A DNA stretch of 5,212 bases from Candidatus Saccharimonadota bacterium (GCA_007132685.1 SLOC01000062.1:1-5212); one strand, 5' to 3'; shown: positions 1 to 5,145, numbered from the stretch's first letter. The notes: a model not told the origin generated them from the letters alone. Made by a program: numbers and translations.

Positions 1-1
1 A

Positions 2-115
2 GAACTTGCCGATATTTTTATTGGCGATCGTGCTACTAATACTCTTTTTGCAAACGCCAAAAATCGTCAAAAAATACTCTGGAGATTAATACTAAGTTAT
101 AAATCGAAGTCTTAA
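2..115 (+). CDS. 3' end of an unidentified + strand gene (partial)
   Basis: The frame starting at base 2 is open from the window edge to a TAA at 113-115, giving a 37-residue tail that begins ELADIFIGDR and ends in a basic stretch, SYKSKS. Its codons have the purine-any-pyrimidine pattern typical of coding DNA (GCC GAT ATT, GGC GAT CGT, ACT AAT ACT), which is why I prefer it. The stop shares the palindrome TTAA (112-115) with the stop of the convergent CCA-adding enzyme, so the two genes would overlap by 4 bp. I do not recognise the protein and the fragment is too short to assign. A competing reading is the frame starting at base 3, which ends at TAA 87-89 and would encode a hydrophobic helix with a lysine-rich tail. 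Moderate to low confidence. Confidence 0.42.
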   Translation, partial: ELADIFIGDRATNTLFANAKNRQKILWRLILSYKSKS

Positions 116-1137
116 TCTTTGTATCGGCTCTCGGAATCAGCCTCGACAATGGGGTTTTGGTCGTCGGTTAAATGGGTTCTGACGAGTTCGTAGACCCGTT
201 CTAAACGTTTATTGCCCCACCGGAGGTATTTTCCAACCTTCCATACCATTTCGGCACCGACAATGTCGTGATCGATATAGTTGCTATAACCGTGCTTATT
301 GACTGTCCGCACATATGGCTTACCTACGTCATGCAGTAATGCTGCCCAACGTATTTCAACGTCCTTCGTTGACAGTTCGGCAGTTTTAATGCTGTGCTCC
401 CACAGATCTAGCTGGTGGTATGGGCTATCTTGATCAAACCCGACTTGCATGGCTAGCTCGGGCAACATGTACACCAACAATCGTGTGTCTGCTAAATACC
501 GAAGCCCAGTGCCTGGGTCGTCGCTGGTAAGAATCATGTCGAGTTCACGTACCCAACGCTCTTTCGATACGCGAATAATCTCTGCTGCGAGCTTATGCGC
601 AGCGTGCTGGGTGGCTTCCTCGATCTGAAACCCGAGCTGTGAGGCAAAGCGACCAGCGCGAAGCATCCGAAGCGGGTCTTCGTGGTAACGTTCATGGGGT
701 TTGTTGACGGCCCGAATGATGTGGTTATCAATATCTGCTTTGCCACCAAAAGGATCAATCAGGTGGCCACGCTCGCGTATGGCCATAGCATTAATCGTGA
801 AGTCTCGACGGGCGAGATCGGCAGTTATATCTCGTACGAATTCGACCTGCGGTTTACGGCTCTTGCCATCGTATTCTTCAGTCCTGAATGTCGTGATCTC
901 AATATGCTTGCCATCGATGCGGCAGCCGATCGTACCGTACTGCCTGCCAGATACAAATGGGCGCAAGCCGGCATCACGAATCGCCGTCTCGATGTCATTT
1001 GGCAGGAGTGGGGTGGTAAAGTCGTAATCCTTCGGCTCGACCCCACGTAAAATGTCTCTGACGCAGCCACCGACAAGATACACCTGCCCGATAATGGAGC
1101 GGACTTTATCAAGTAATTGTTCTTGCTCGTCAGTCAT
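112..1137 (-). CDS. cca: CCA-adding tRNA nucleotidyltransferase (class II, with HD domain)
   Basis: This cytoplasmic enzyme builds or repairs the 3'-CCA end of tRNAs from CTP and ATP without a nucleic acid template. The 341-residue protein shows the class II motifs in order: LVGGCVRD (21-28), the metal-binding pair D37/D39 in DYDF, a third acidic residue at E80, a flexible-loop region at about 84-100, RRDFTINAMA (110-119), and EDPLR (153-157), the EDxxR motif whose Asp and Arg read the incoming base. An HD-type domain follows, with H248, H269-D270 and H290-D291. Class II bacterial enzymes are usually about 400 residues or more; this one stops about 50 residues after the HD motif, and the frames beyond the stop do not continue it. 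The start is the first ATG and lies at the usual distance before LVGG; no good Shine-Dalgarno sequence is visible. A poly(A) polymerase is a less likely alternative, because the EDxxR motif and the HD domain favour CCA addition. Confidence 0.93.
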   Translation of the reverse strand: MTDEQEQLLDKVRSIIGQVYLVGGCVRDILRGVEPKDYDFTTPLLPNDIETAIRDAGLRPFVSGRQYGTIGCRIDGKHIEITTFRTEEYDGKSRKPQVEFVRDITADLARRDFTINAMAIRERGHLIDPFGGKADIDNHIIRAVNKPHERYHEDPLRMLRAGRFASQLGFQIEEATQHAAHKLAAEIIRVSKERWVRELDMILTSDDPGTGLRYLADTRLLVYMLPELAMQVGFDQDSPYHQLDLWEHSIKTAELSTKDVEIRWAALLHDVGKPYVRTVNKHGYSNYIDHDIVGAEMVWKVGKYLRWGNKRLERVYELVRTHLTDDQNPIVEADSESRYKD

Positions 1138-1166
1138 GTGTACGTGTTATTACAGCCTCTAGGATT

Positions 1167-1194
1167 ATTATACGTGGTTTTCGTACTCAGTCTT
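1167..1194 (-). promoter_or_regulatory. Putative promoter of the CCA-adding enzyme gene
   Basis: On the - strand there is a perfect TATAAT at 1172-1167, preceded after 16 bp by AAGACT (1194-1189), which matches the -35 consensus at its central GAC only. The -35 part overlaps the end of the upstream dehydrogenase gene. Transcription would begin near 1160, leaving a leader of about 20-25 nt before the ATG at 1137. This differs from the neighbouring genes, whose -10 elements sit much closer to the start codon. Confidence 0.4.
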
Positions 1195-2404
1195 GCTCAA
1201 CGGGTTGCGGTTTTATTGTAACAATCGAGATGCGTTGCCCCTCAACAGCAACGTAGAGAGCGCCGTCATGCTGACCAACGGTTACGTCGCGAACACGCCA
1301 GCCTTCATCTGCAAGCAACGGTTCGAGTTCTTCAACTTCGTCGCCATCTACACGGAAATGTGCAAGATACTCACTCGCTAGTCCACCGATAAAAAGGTCA
1401 CCTTGCCACCCTACAAATCCATCAGCATCATAGAATGTCATGCCGGCTGGCGGAAAGCCACCGCTGCCACACTCCCAGTAATGTATCGGATTGACGGTGT
1501 CGTCTCGCTCATCAGGAAGATCGCCGATATCTCGTCCGGTAGCGTAGCCGCAGCCGTACGTGGCAATCGGCCAACCATAATTACCGCCAGCCTGGATGAT
1601 GTTGATTTCATCTCCGTCACGCTCTCCGTGTTCGCTTTGCCAGATACGACCGGTATCAGGTTCAATAGCCATCCCTTGTACATTTCGGTGACCATAGGTA
1701 TAGATCTCGTCTAGAACGTCGTCATCATCTACAAACGGATTGTCGCCAGGCACCTCACCATCAAGCGTCAGGCGGATCGTCGTACCGAGCACGCTAGAAG
1801 TGTCTTGCGAGACATGGTTGTTGAAGTTTTTGTCGCCACGGTCACCAATGGTCATATACAAGTAGTCGTCATGAATGATTACCCGAGAGCCAAAGTGGCT
1901 GTTGCTCTCAACAAATGGTTCGGCTGCGTAGAGCACTTCAACGTCCTCAAGTCGCAGTTCATTAGTAGAGAGCGCTCCTCTGGCTAGATGAGTAGACTTT
2001 ACGCCACTGTCGTTTGTCGCGGAGTAGGTGAGATATACATATGAATTATCCGCAAAATCTGGCGATACCGTGACGTCAAGCAGACCACCCTGGCCAGCGC
2101 TATCGACGGTAGGCACACCTGAAATTTCGTCAATCGACCCGGCTTCAGCATCAATGAGATATAACGAGCCAGTATTTTCTGTTGCGAGGAGTGTCGGTGT
2201 ATCAGGGATAAAATCAAGTGCCCAGATTAATCCTAAATCCTCGGCAACCACCTCTAGGACTGGTTCGACATCACCTACCGGTTGAGAAACTGGCATATCG
2301 ACACGGCGTCGATCGTCATCGTTTGTGACACTGTAGGCATACCACACTACGACACCTAAGGTGGCAAGAACGAGGATAATTGCTACGTATCCCTTTACTC
2401 CCAT
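1187..2404 (-). CDS. PQQ-dependent aldose sugar dehydrogenase, YliI/Asd family, membrane-anchored
   Basis: Family members are six-bladed beta-propellers that oxidise aldose sugars with pyrroloquinoline quinone (PQQ) in the periplasm or at the outer cell face. From the ATG at 2404 the protein is 405 residues long. Residues about 5-25 form one hydrophobic helix (signal anchor or uncleaved signal), followed by a short charged linker and the propeller. Family motifs are GQGGLLDV (104-111) with PDF (115-117), SHFGSR (169-174), GDRGD (187-191), YGHRNVQGMA (237-246), SEHGERDGDEIN (257-268) and NYGWP (275-279). As I recall E. coli Asd, the pattern runs to the C-terminus (LFIGGL, RVRDV). The usual EHGPRGGDE is changed here to EHGERDGDE. 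Upstream in-frame ATGs (to 2671) are rejected because they would run through the divergent promoter region and add residues before the anchor. A TGGACA-17-TACGCT promoter places the -10 nine bases before 2404. An ATG at 2425 is an alternative start. Confidence 0.87.
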   Translation of the reverse strand: MGVKGYVAIILVLATLGVVVWYAYSVTNDDDRRRVDMPVSQPVGDVEPVLEVVAEDLGLIWALDFIPDTPTLLATENTGSLYLIDAEAGSIDEISGVPTVDSAGQGGLLDVTVSPDFADNSYVYLTYSATNDSGVKSTHLARGALSTNELRLEDVEVLYAAEPFVESNSHFGSRVIIHDDYLYMTIGDRGDKNFNNHVSQDTSSVLGTTIRLTLDGEVPGDNPFVDDDDVLDEIYTYGHRNVQGMAIEPDTGRIWQSEHGERDGDEINIIQAGGNYGWPIATYGCGYATGRDIGDLPDERDDTVNPIHYWECGSGGFPPAGMTFYDADGFVGWQGDLFIGGLASEYLAHFRVDGDEVEELEPLLADEGWRVRDVTVGQHDGALYVAVEGQRISIVTIKPQPVEQD

Positions 2405-2413
2405 ATACCAACC

Positions 2414-2442
2414 AGCGTACTCCATTGCCAACCGAGTGTCCA
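2414..2442 (-). promoter_or_regulatory. Putative leaderless promoter of the sugar dehydrogenase
   Basis: On the - strand, TGGACA (2442-2437; five of six bases of TTGACA) is followed after exactly 17 bp by TACGCT (2419-2414; T, A and final T of TATAAT). Nine bases separate the -10 from the ATG at 2404, so transcription would start within a few bases of the start codon. No Shine-Dalgarno sequence lies at a useful distance; the only GGAG is 15 nt upstream. Confidence 0.5.
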
Positions 2443-2447
2443 GTGGG

Positions 2448-2476
2448 CTGACGACACACATCACGGTATGTATTAT
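2448..2476 (+). promoter_or_regulatory. Putative leaderless promoter of the histidine phosphatase
   Basis: CTGACG (2448-2453; four of six bases of TTGACA) is followed after exactly 17 bp by TATTAT (2471-2476; five of six bases of TATAAT). Nine bases lie between the -10 and the ATG at 2486. Transcription from here would begin at about 2482-2486, downstream of the earlier in-frame ATG at 2468, so that ATG could not be used. Confidence 0.55.
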
Positions 2477-2485
2477 CATAAGAGT

Positions 2486-3040
2486 ATGAAGATATTTCTG
2501 ATGCGGCACGGTGAGGCTAATCATAACGTTACCGGTACTATCAACGCTGAGCCGAACAGTACAAGCAGCATAACCAAAGCAGGTCTCGCGCAAGCGCGAA
2601 AGCTTGCCGACAAGTTGGCGAATGAACCAATTGAAGCAATTTTCGTATCTGCATTCGACCGGACAAAGCAAACTGCATCCGCCTTGCAGCAGCGGATTGA
2701 TGCTCCACTGATTATTGACCCAGACATAAACGAGCTTCGTATCGGATTTGAGGGAGAACCCCTCACCAACTGGAAGCAGGCTCGCAGGAAATCGAGTAAT
2801 CCTTGGACATATAAAAAAACTGGTGCTGAAAGCCTAGCTAATGGAGTAGAGCGTGCAGAACGTTTCATTACTAAACTACGAGAAACGACTTACGGCACGG
2901 TTGCCATCGTGACACACGGTTTCATGGTGGTGGCCATCCGCTCCCTGATTGAAGGTGACTCAGTTAAGGAGCTGTACGAAGCTGGCGATCCAGGAGCAGA
3001 GATTTCGCATGATGAAGTTATAGAGCTTACGCTGAATTGA
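2486..3040 (+). CDS. Histidine phosphatase superfamily protein (phosphoglycerate mutase-like)
   Basis: This is a soluble phosphatase of branch 1 of the histidine phosphatase (RHG) superfamily, which transfers phosphate to a catalytic histidine. From the ATG at 2486 the protein is 184 residues long. It has the N-terminal RHGE motif with nucleophile H8 next to R7, the second arginine R59 in SAFDRTKQTA, the acid E83 in NELRIG, and the second catalytic histidine H144 in VTHG. The full active-site set is therefore present. The length is typical of small broad-specificity members (cobC/gpmB-like), and the substrate cannot be read from the sequence. The start at 2486 puts RHG at residue 7, as usual in the family, and the promoter at 2448-2476 would exclude the ATG at 2468. 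The YjbQ gene follows after 22 bp. Phosphoglycerate mutase activity is possible but less likely than a phosphatase at this size. Confidence 0.9.
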   Translation: MKIFLMRHGEANHNVTGTINAEPNSTSSITKAGLAQARKLADKLANEPIEAIFVSAFDRTKQTASALQQRIDAPLIIDPDINELRIGFEGEPLTNWKQARRKSSNPWTYKKTGAESLANGVERAERFITKLRETTYGTVAIVTHGFMVVAIRSLIEGDSVKELYEAGDPGAEISHDEVIELTLN

Positions 3041-3054
3041 GAGTGCGCTATACT
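3026..3054 (+). promoter_or_regulatory. Putative leaderless promoter of yjbQ
   Basis: CTTACG (3026-3031; three of six bases of the -35 consensus), inside the end of the phosphatase gene, is followed after 17 bp by TATACT (3049-3054; five of six of TATAAT). Eight bases (GGACAACA) separate it from the ATG at 3063. The -10 lies in the 22-bp gap after the phosphatase stop. The gene could also be reached by read-through from the phosphatase promoter. Confidence 0.43.
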
Positions 3055-3062
3055 GGACAACA

Positions 3063-3443
3063 ATGCAGAATCTCGAGATTAGAACTCAGCAAAAACGACA
3101 AATTATTGATATTACAGACCTAATCGCGCAAAATCTGCGCGCTGATGCGAAGCTAGCACATGTATTTATTCCCCATACCACTGCTGCGATAACCACGATG
3201 GATCTCGATCCTGGCACTGACCTAGACTTTCTGGATGCACTTGAGCAGCTTCTGCCAGTTCTTAAATGGCGACATCCACATGACCCAAAGCATGCTCCGG
3301 ACCACCTACTGGCTAGCTTGATTGGGCCAGATGTTTCCGTACCAGCTGTTGACAGTCGACCAGAGCTCGGCACCTGGCAGCGAATTGTGCTCGTAGAGCT
3401 CGATGGACCACGAGATAGAAGCGTTATAGTCACCACTCTTTAG
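3063..3443 (+). CDS. yjbQ: YjbQ/UPF0047 family protein (secondary thiamine-phosphate synthase-like)
   Basis: This 126-residue protein belongs to the widespread YjbQ (UPF0047) family. Some members have a weak thiamine-phosphate synthase activity in vitro, but the physiological role is unsettled. Family marks are HTTAAITT (38-45), followed by an acidic stretch with DPGTDLDFLD, the histidine cluster HPHDPKHAPDH (71-81), ASLIGP, and the C-terminal signature LGTWQRI (102-108) with E112 and R119 near the end. The histidines H38, H71 and H81 are likely metal or substrate ligands by analogy with the family. Length is normal. The TTMDLDPGTD version is, from memory, a recognised clade rather than a decayed form. 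The start is the only ATG close to the family's usual beginning. The neighbours do not include thiamine genes, so the context gives no support for thiamine synthesis. Confidence 0.92.
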   Translation: MQNLEIRTQQKRQIIDITDLIAQNLRADAKLAHVFIPHTTAAITTMDLDPGTDLDFLDALEQLLPVLKWRHPHDPKHAPDHLLASLIGPDVSVPAVDSRPELGTWQRIVLVELDGPRDRSVIVTTL

Positions 3444-3467
3444 TCGATTGACATAGATTATATTTAG

Positions 3468-3495
3468 CTGATTCTCTGTTAATTAGGCGTATACT
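3468..3495 (+). promoter_or_regulatory. Putative leaderless promoter of the CDP-alcohol phosphatidyltransferase
   Basis: TATACT at 3490-3495 is the same hexamer as the yjbQ -10, and again exactly eight bases precede the ATG (3504). The best -35 is weak: CTGATT at 3468-3473 with a 16-bp spacer. The AAAGG just before the ATG is only one to two bases away from it, too close to act as a Shine-Dalgarno sequence. Confidence 0.43.
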
Positions 3496-3503
3496 CAAAA
3501 GGT

Positions 3504-4133
3504 ATGGATTTACATAGACCAAAAAGACAACCTGACTGGATGCTTGTAGGTCGCGAGGAACGTAACCCTTATCAAAAAATTTCAGCGGCGACCCATGGTA
3601 TCATTACGCCAGCGAATGTGATTACGGTCTTAGGTATGGTGCTCGTGCTCTACGGAGTATGGCTAATGCTTGATGAAGTTACGCTTATTGCGTTGGCATT
3701 CATCGCCGGCGGAAGGCTCGTAGATATCCTCGATGGGATAGTTGCAGACAAGACGGGCACAAAAAGCACTGTCGGGGAGGCCTTTGATTCGGTGGCCGAC
3801 AAGGTAACCGCTGTGGTGATGCTCGTAGTGATTGCATCGATTGGCATATTTCAATTGTGGCAAGTGATTATCTTGTTGCTACTTCAGCTCATTAATAGTG
3901 TGGTCACAATATACGCCAAGTTTAGCCATAAGAGCATTCACTCTTCACTAGAGGGCAAACAGGCAACATTTCTGCTGTGGCTAACCATTGGACTACATGC
4001 AGTTGACTACTGGCTCAACCTAGCAGGGGTGTTTCGCGGCGTGCTGCAGGTCTTGGGTATTGTCAGTTTTTGGCTTGCCGTTATCCGAGGTGTGCAAGCC
4101 AGCTACGGCTATGTACGTGACCTGTTTAAATAA
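3504..4133 (+). CDS. CDP-alcohol phosphatidyltransferase family membrane protein
   Basis: Members of this family move a phosphatidyl group from a CDP-linked donor to an alcohol at the membrane, making phospholipids such as phosphatidylglycerolphosphate or phosphatidylinositol phosphate. The protein has 209 residues, a soluble N-terminus (1-30), the typical TPANVIT opening of the first helix (35-41) and about six hydrophobic segments. The signature D-x2-D-G-x2-A-R-x8-G-x3-D-x3-D is present as D74, D77, G78, A81, then G91, D95 and D99 with correct spacing. All four metal-binding aspartates are kept. The Arg that normally follows Ala is Asp here (D82, codon GAC), and the usual LDPLADK reads FDSVADK. 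The acceptor alcohol cannot be predicted, and the Arg change leaves even catalysis open. The gene ends 25 bp inside the convergent unknown gene. The start at 3504 is fixed by the promoter-like TATACT eight bases upstream. Confidence 0.88.
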   Translation: MDLHRPKRQPDWMLVGREERNPYQKISAATHGIITPANVITVLGMVLVLYGVWLMLDEVTLIALAFIAGGRLVDILDGIVADKTGTKSTVGEAFDSVADKVTAVVMLVVIASIGIFQLWQVIILLLLQLINSVVTIYAKFSHKSIHSSLEGKQATFLLWLTIGLHAVDYWLNLAGVFRGVLQVLGIVSFWLAVIRGVQASYGYVRDLFK

Positions 4134-4960
4134 GTACTGGACCGTGCAAAAACGACCCCAGCCATCGCTACTGCAGTTGCAAATTCATCCTGTGCGTCTG
4201 CAATTTCATCAATAAGTTCGGCCGCTTGTTCTGGCTCAGCCTCTTGGAACGCCTGGCTTGCCATACGTCTGCGATCAAACTGTTCATTTGCAAAAATTGC
4301 CAGCTCGTATGCGAAGGATAATGCACCTCCAGATAATTCCTCAAATTGCTCCTGCTCTAAGCTCTCTAGTGTTTTGATGATGTCGTGACGCGGAAGATCG
4401 GCCAAAAACTCATACACACGTGGCGCTCCTCGCAGTCCTGATACGACATTTTGTATAATTTGCTTATCAGTAGGTGAAACATCATCCATCTGTCGTACGT
4501 TGCTGTGACGCTTCTCAGACGCAGAAGTGCTAGAGGAAAATTCAAGCTTTTGATATTGCAATTTGCTGCCATTTGACTCACAAACCAGCACATCTCTTAC
4601 TGTTTCACCTCCACTATTAACTGAGTCACGAACACACTTCACTTTTCCGTTAGACGGTACTGTCTCAAGCGAATAATTAAATACTGGGCCCATCGTCTCA
4701 TCGAACATATATCTAGTTAAGAGTTCATCAGCATGTGTAAGCTCAATAATCGTGTCGTCATCGAGTAGCAACTGTTCTTTATTCTCAATTGACGCTTGAT
4801 AGAGTGCCACGTTGCTCTCGCCAAATGCTTTAGCAAGCACAGCGTAATGCTTTTGATTGATGGCATCGACCAGCTTAGGTAACTGCTCAGCAAGCTCCTG
4901 TTCAAAAGTCGATTGGCCCTCAATCGGAAAGTCTCTCTCACGTTCACGCATAGTTGGCAT
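4109..4960 (-). CDS. Protein of unknown function (283 residues, acidic, helix-rich)
   Basis: I do not recognise this protein. It appears soluble: no signal peptide and no long hydrophobic helix except a short apolar patch at about 262-271 (ATAVAMAGVVFA region). The N-terminus is charged (RERERD). Residues 20-100 are mostly helical and acidic, and 100-140 look like beta strands with two cysteines (C109, C127). A serine-rich linker with SSSTSAS (142-148) follows, then a helical C-terminal part rich in Glu and Gln (160-260). This suggests two domains joined by a flexible linker. It overlaps the end of the convergent phosphatidyltransferase gene by 25 bp. Two starts compete: M1 at 4960 has AAGGTGA six bases upstream, a good Shine-Dalgarno match, while M4 at 4951 lies nine bases after a TTGTAG-17-TATAGT promoter and would be leaderless. 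A role linked to the promoter region at 4961-5212 is possible but unproven. Confidence 0.8.
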   Translation of the reverse strand: MPTMRERERDFPIEGQSTFEQELAEQLPKLVDAINQKHYAVLAKAFGESNVALYQASIENKEQLLLDDDTIIELTHADELLTRYMFDETMGPVFNYSLETVPSNGKVKCVRDSVNSGGETVRDVLVCESNGSKLQYQKLEFSSSTSASEKRHSNVRQMDDVSPTDKQIIQNVVSGLRGAPRVYEFLADLPRHDIIKTLESLEQEQFEELSGGALSFAYELAIFANEQFDRRRMASQAFQEAEPEQAAELIDEIADAQDEFATAVAMAGVVFARSSTYLNRSRT

Positions 4961-4989
4961 ACTATATCACCTTATGCGATTCTCTACAA
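4961..4989 (-). promoter_or_regulatory. Putative promoter of the unknown gene, overlapping its first start
   Basis: On the - strand, TTGTAG (4989-4984) is followed after 17 bp by TATAGT (4966-4961; five of six bases of TATAAT). The -10 abuts the ATG at 4960, so transcripts from this promoter would begin downstream of it and could only use the in-frame ATG at 4951, nine bases after the -10. A Shine-Dalgarno match AAGGTGA (4973-4967) for the 4960 start lies in the spacer of the same promoter, so the two readings exclude each other. Confidence 0.38.
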
Positions 4990-5004
4990 TTAATCGCACC
5001 GACG

Positions 5005-5019
5005 GGCATTGTTAATGCC
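5005..5019. repeat. Small perfect hairpin GGCATT-GTT-AATGCC
   Basis: A six-base inverted repeat with a three-base loop in the leader region upstream of the leftward unknown gene. No T-run follows it directly on either strand, so it does not look like an intrinsic terminator. It could be an operator half-site pair or a chance structure. Confidence 0.4.
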
Positions 5020-5106
5020 AAAACTGCGCGTCATTATTATTAGCCAGCACAAAAATACAACACATAATTTCACCAAAACACCATATTTAGTACACACATA
5101 CACCAC

Positions 5107-5118
5107 TGTAGCGCTACA
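5107..5118. promoter_or_regulatory. Perfect 12-bp palindrome TGTAGCGCTACA (operator-like)
   Basis: The sequence reads the same on both strands over all 12 bases. It lies 4 bp before the DnaA-box match and 18 bp before the -35 element of the rightward promoter, a typical place for a transcription factor dimer. The regulator is unknown. Confidence 0.4.
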
Positions 5119-5122
5119 AACC

Positions 5123-5131
5123 TGTGGATAA
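5123..5131 (-). promoter_or_regulatory. DnaA box, perfect consensus (TTATCCACA on the - strand)
   Basis: TGTGGATAA on the + strand is the exact complement of the consensus 9-mer TTATCCACA bound by the replication initiator DnaA. It sits 5 bp before the -35 element of the rightward promoter, where bound DnaA could repress or tune transcription. Confidence 0.6.
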
Positions 5132-5145
5132 GTCTCTTGACTTAT
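5128..5145. repeat. Inverted repeat ATAAGT-N6-ACTTAT over the -35 box
   Basis: The six-base arms (5128-5133 and 5140-5145) are exact reverse complements separated by six bases. The repeat overlaps the last bases of the DnaA-box match and covers the -35 hexamer TTGACT (5137-5142), so a protein bound here would block polymerase. It may be an operator, or chance in AT-rich DNA. Confidence 0.35.

Larger units (their letters stand above)
2405..2485. promoter_or_regulatory. Divergent intergenic region with back-to-back promoters
   Basis: These 81 bp separate the - strand dehydrogenase from the + strand histidine phosphatase and hold one promoter for each. The two -35 hexamers (2437-2442 for the - strand, 2448-2453 for the + strand) are only 5 bp apart and point away from each other. 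Such an arrangement allows the two genes to influence each other through polymerase occupancy or one shared regulator, but no operator-like palindrome is seen here. Confidence 0.5.

Noticed and set aside
3..89. Frame 3 reading at the left edge, a hydrophobic helix with a lysine-rich tail ending at TAA 87-89
   Set aside because: It looks like a plausible membrane protein C-terminus, but T-rich DNA gives hydrophobic residues by itself, and the overlapping frame from base 2 has the better coding codon pattern. It is kept only as an alternative.
682..1050. Other long open frames opposite or inside the assigned genes (for example 682-1050 +, 2521-2868 -, 3086-3436 -)
   Set aside because: They lie fully inside well-supported genes on the other strand or frame, have no recognisable domains and lack their own start signals.
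2468..2485. Upstream ATG at 2468 for the histidine phosphatase
   Set aside because: It lies before the predicted transcription start and overlaps the -10 area, and it would put RHG at residue 13 instead of the family-typical 7.
2405..2671. Longer N-terminus for the sugar dehydrogenase from ATGs up to 2671
   Set aside because: The extra residues would run across the divergent promoters and into the phosphatase gene, and would bury the membrane anchor. The 2404 start gives a normal anchor at residues 5-25.
1187..3040. Recoded TGA (glycine) as in Gracilibacteria/Absconditabacteria
   Set aside because: TGA ends two genes here at positions consistent with family length, and no in-frame TGA occurs inside any conserved domain.
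3448..3453. Perfect TTGACA between yjbQ and the phosphatidyltransferase gene
   Set aside because: No acceptable -10 lies 16-18 bp downstream (ATTCTC at 17), and it is 36 bp from TATACT, so it appears to be an orphan match.
5005..5019. Hairpin GGCATT-GTT-AATGCC as an intrinsic terminator
   Set aside because: The stem is short, no T-run follows on either strand, and no gene ends nearby.
5034..5042. TAATAATAA on the - strand as a DnaA-trio for strand opening
   Set aside because: Trios should extend from a DnaA box on their 3' side. The only boxes here (5123, 5178) are on the other side and about 80 bp or more away.
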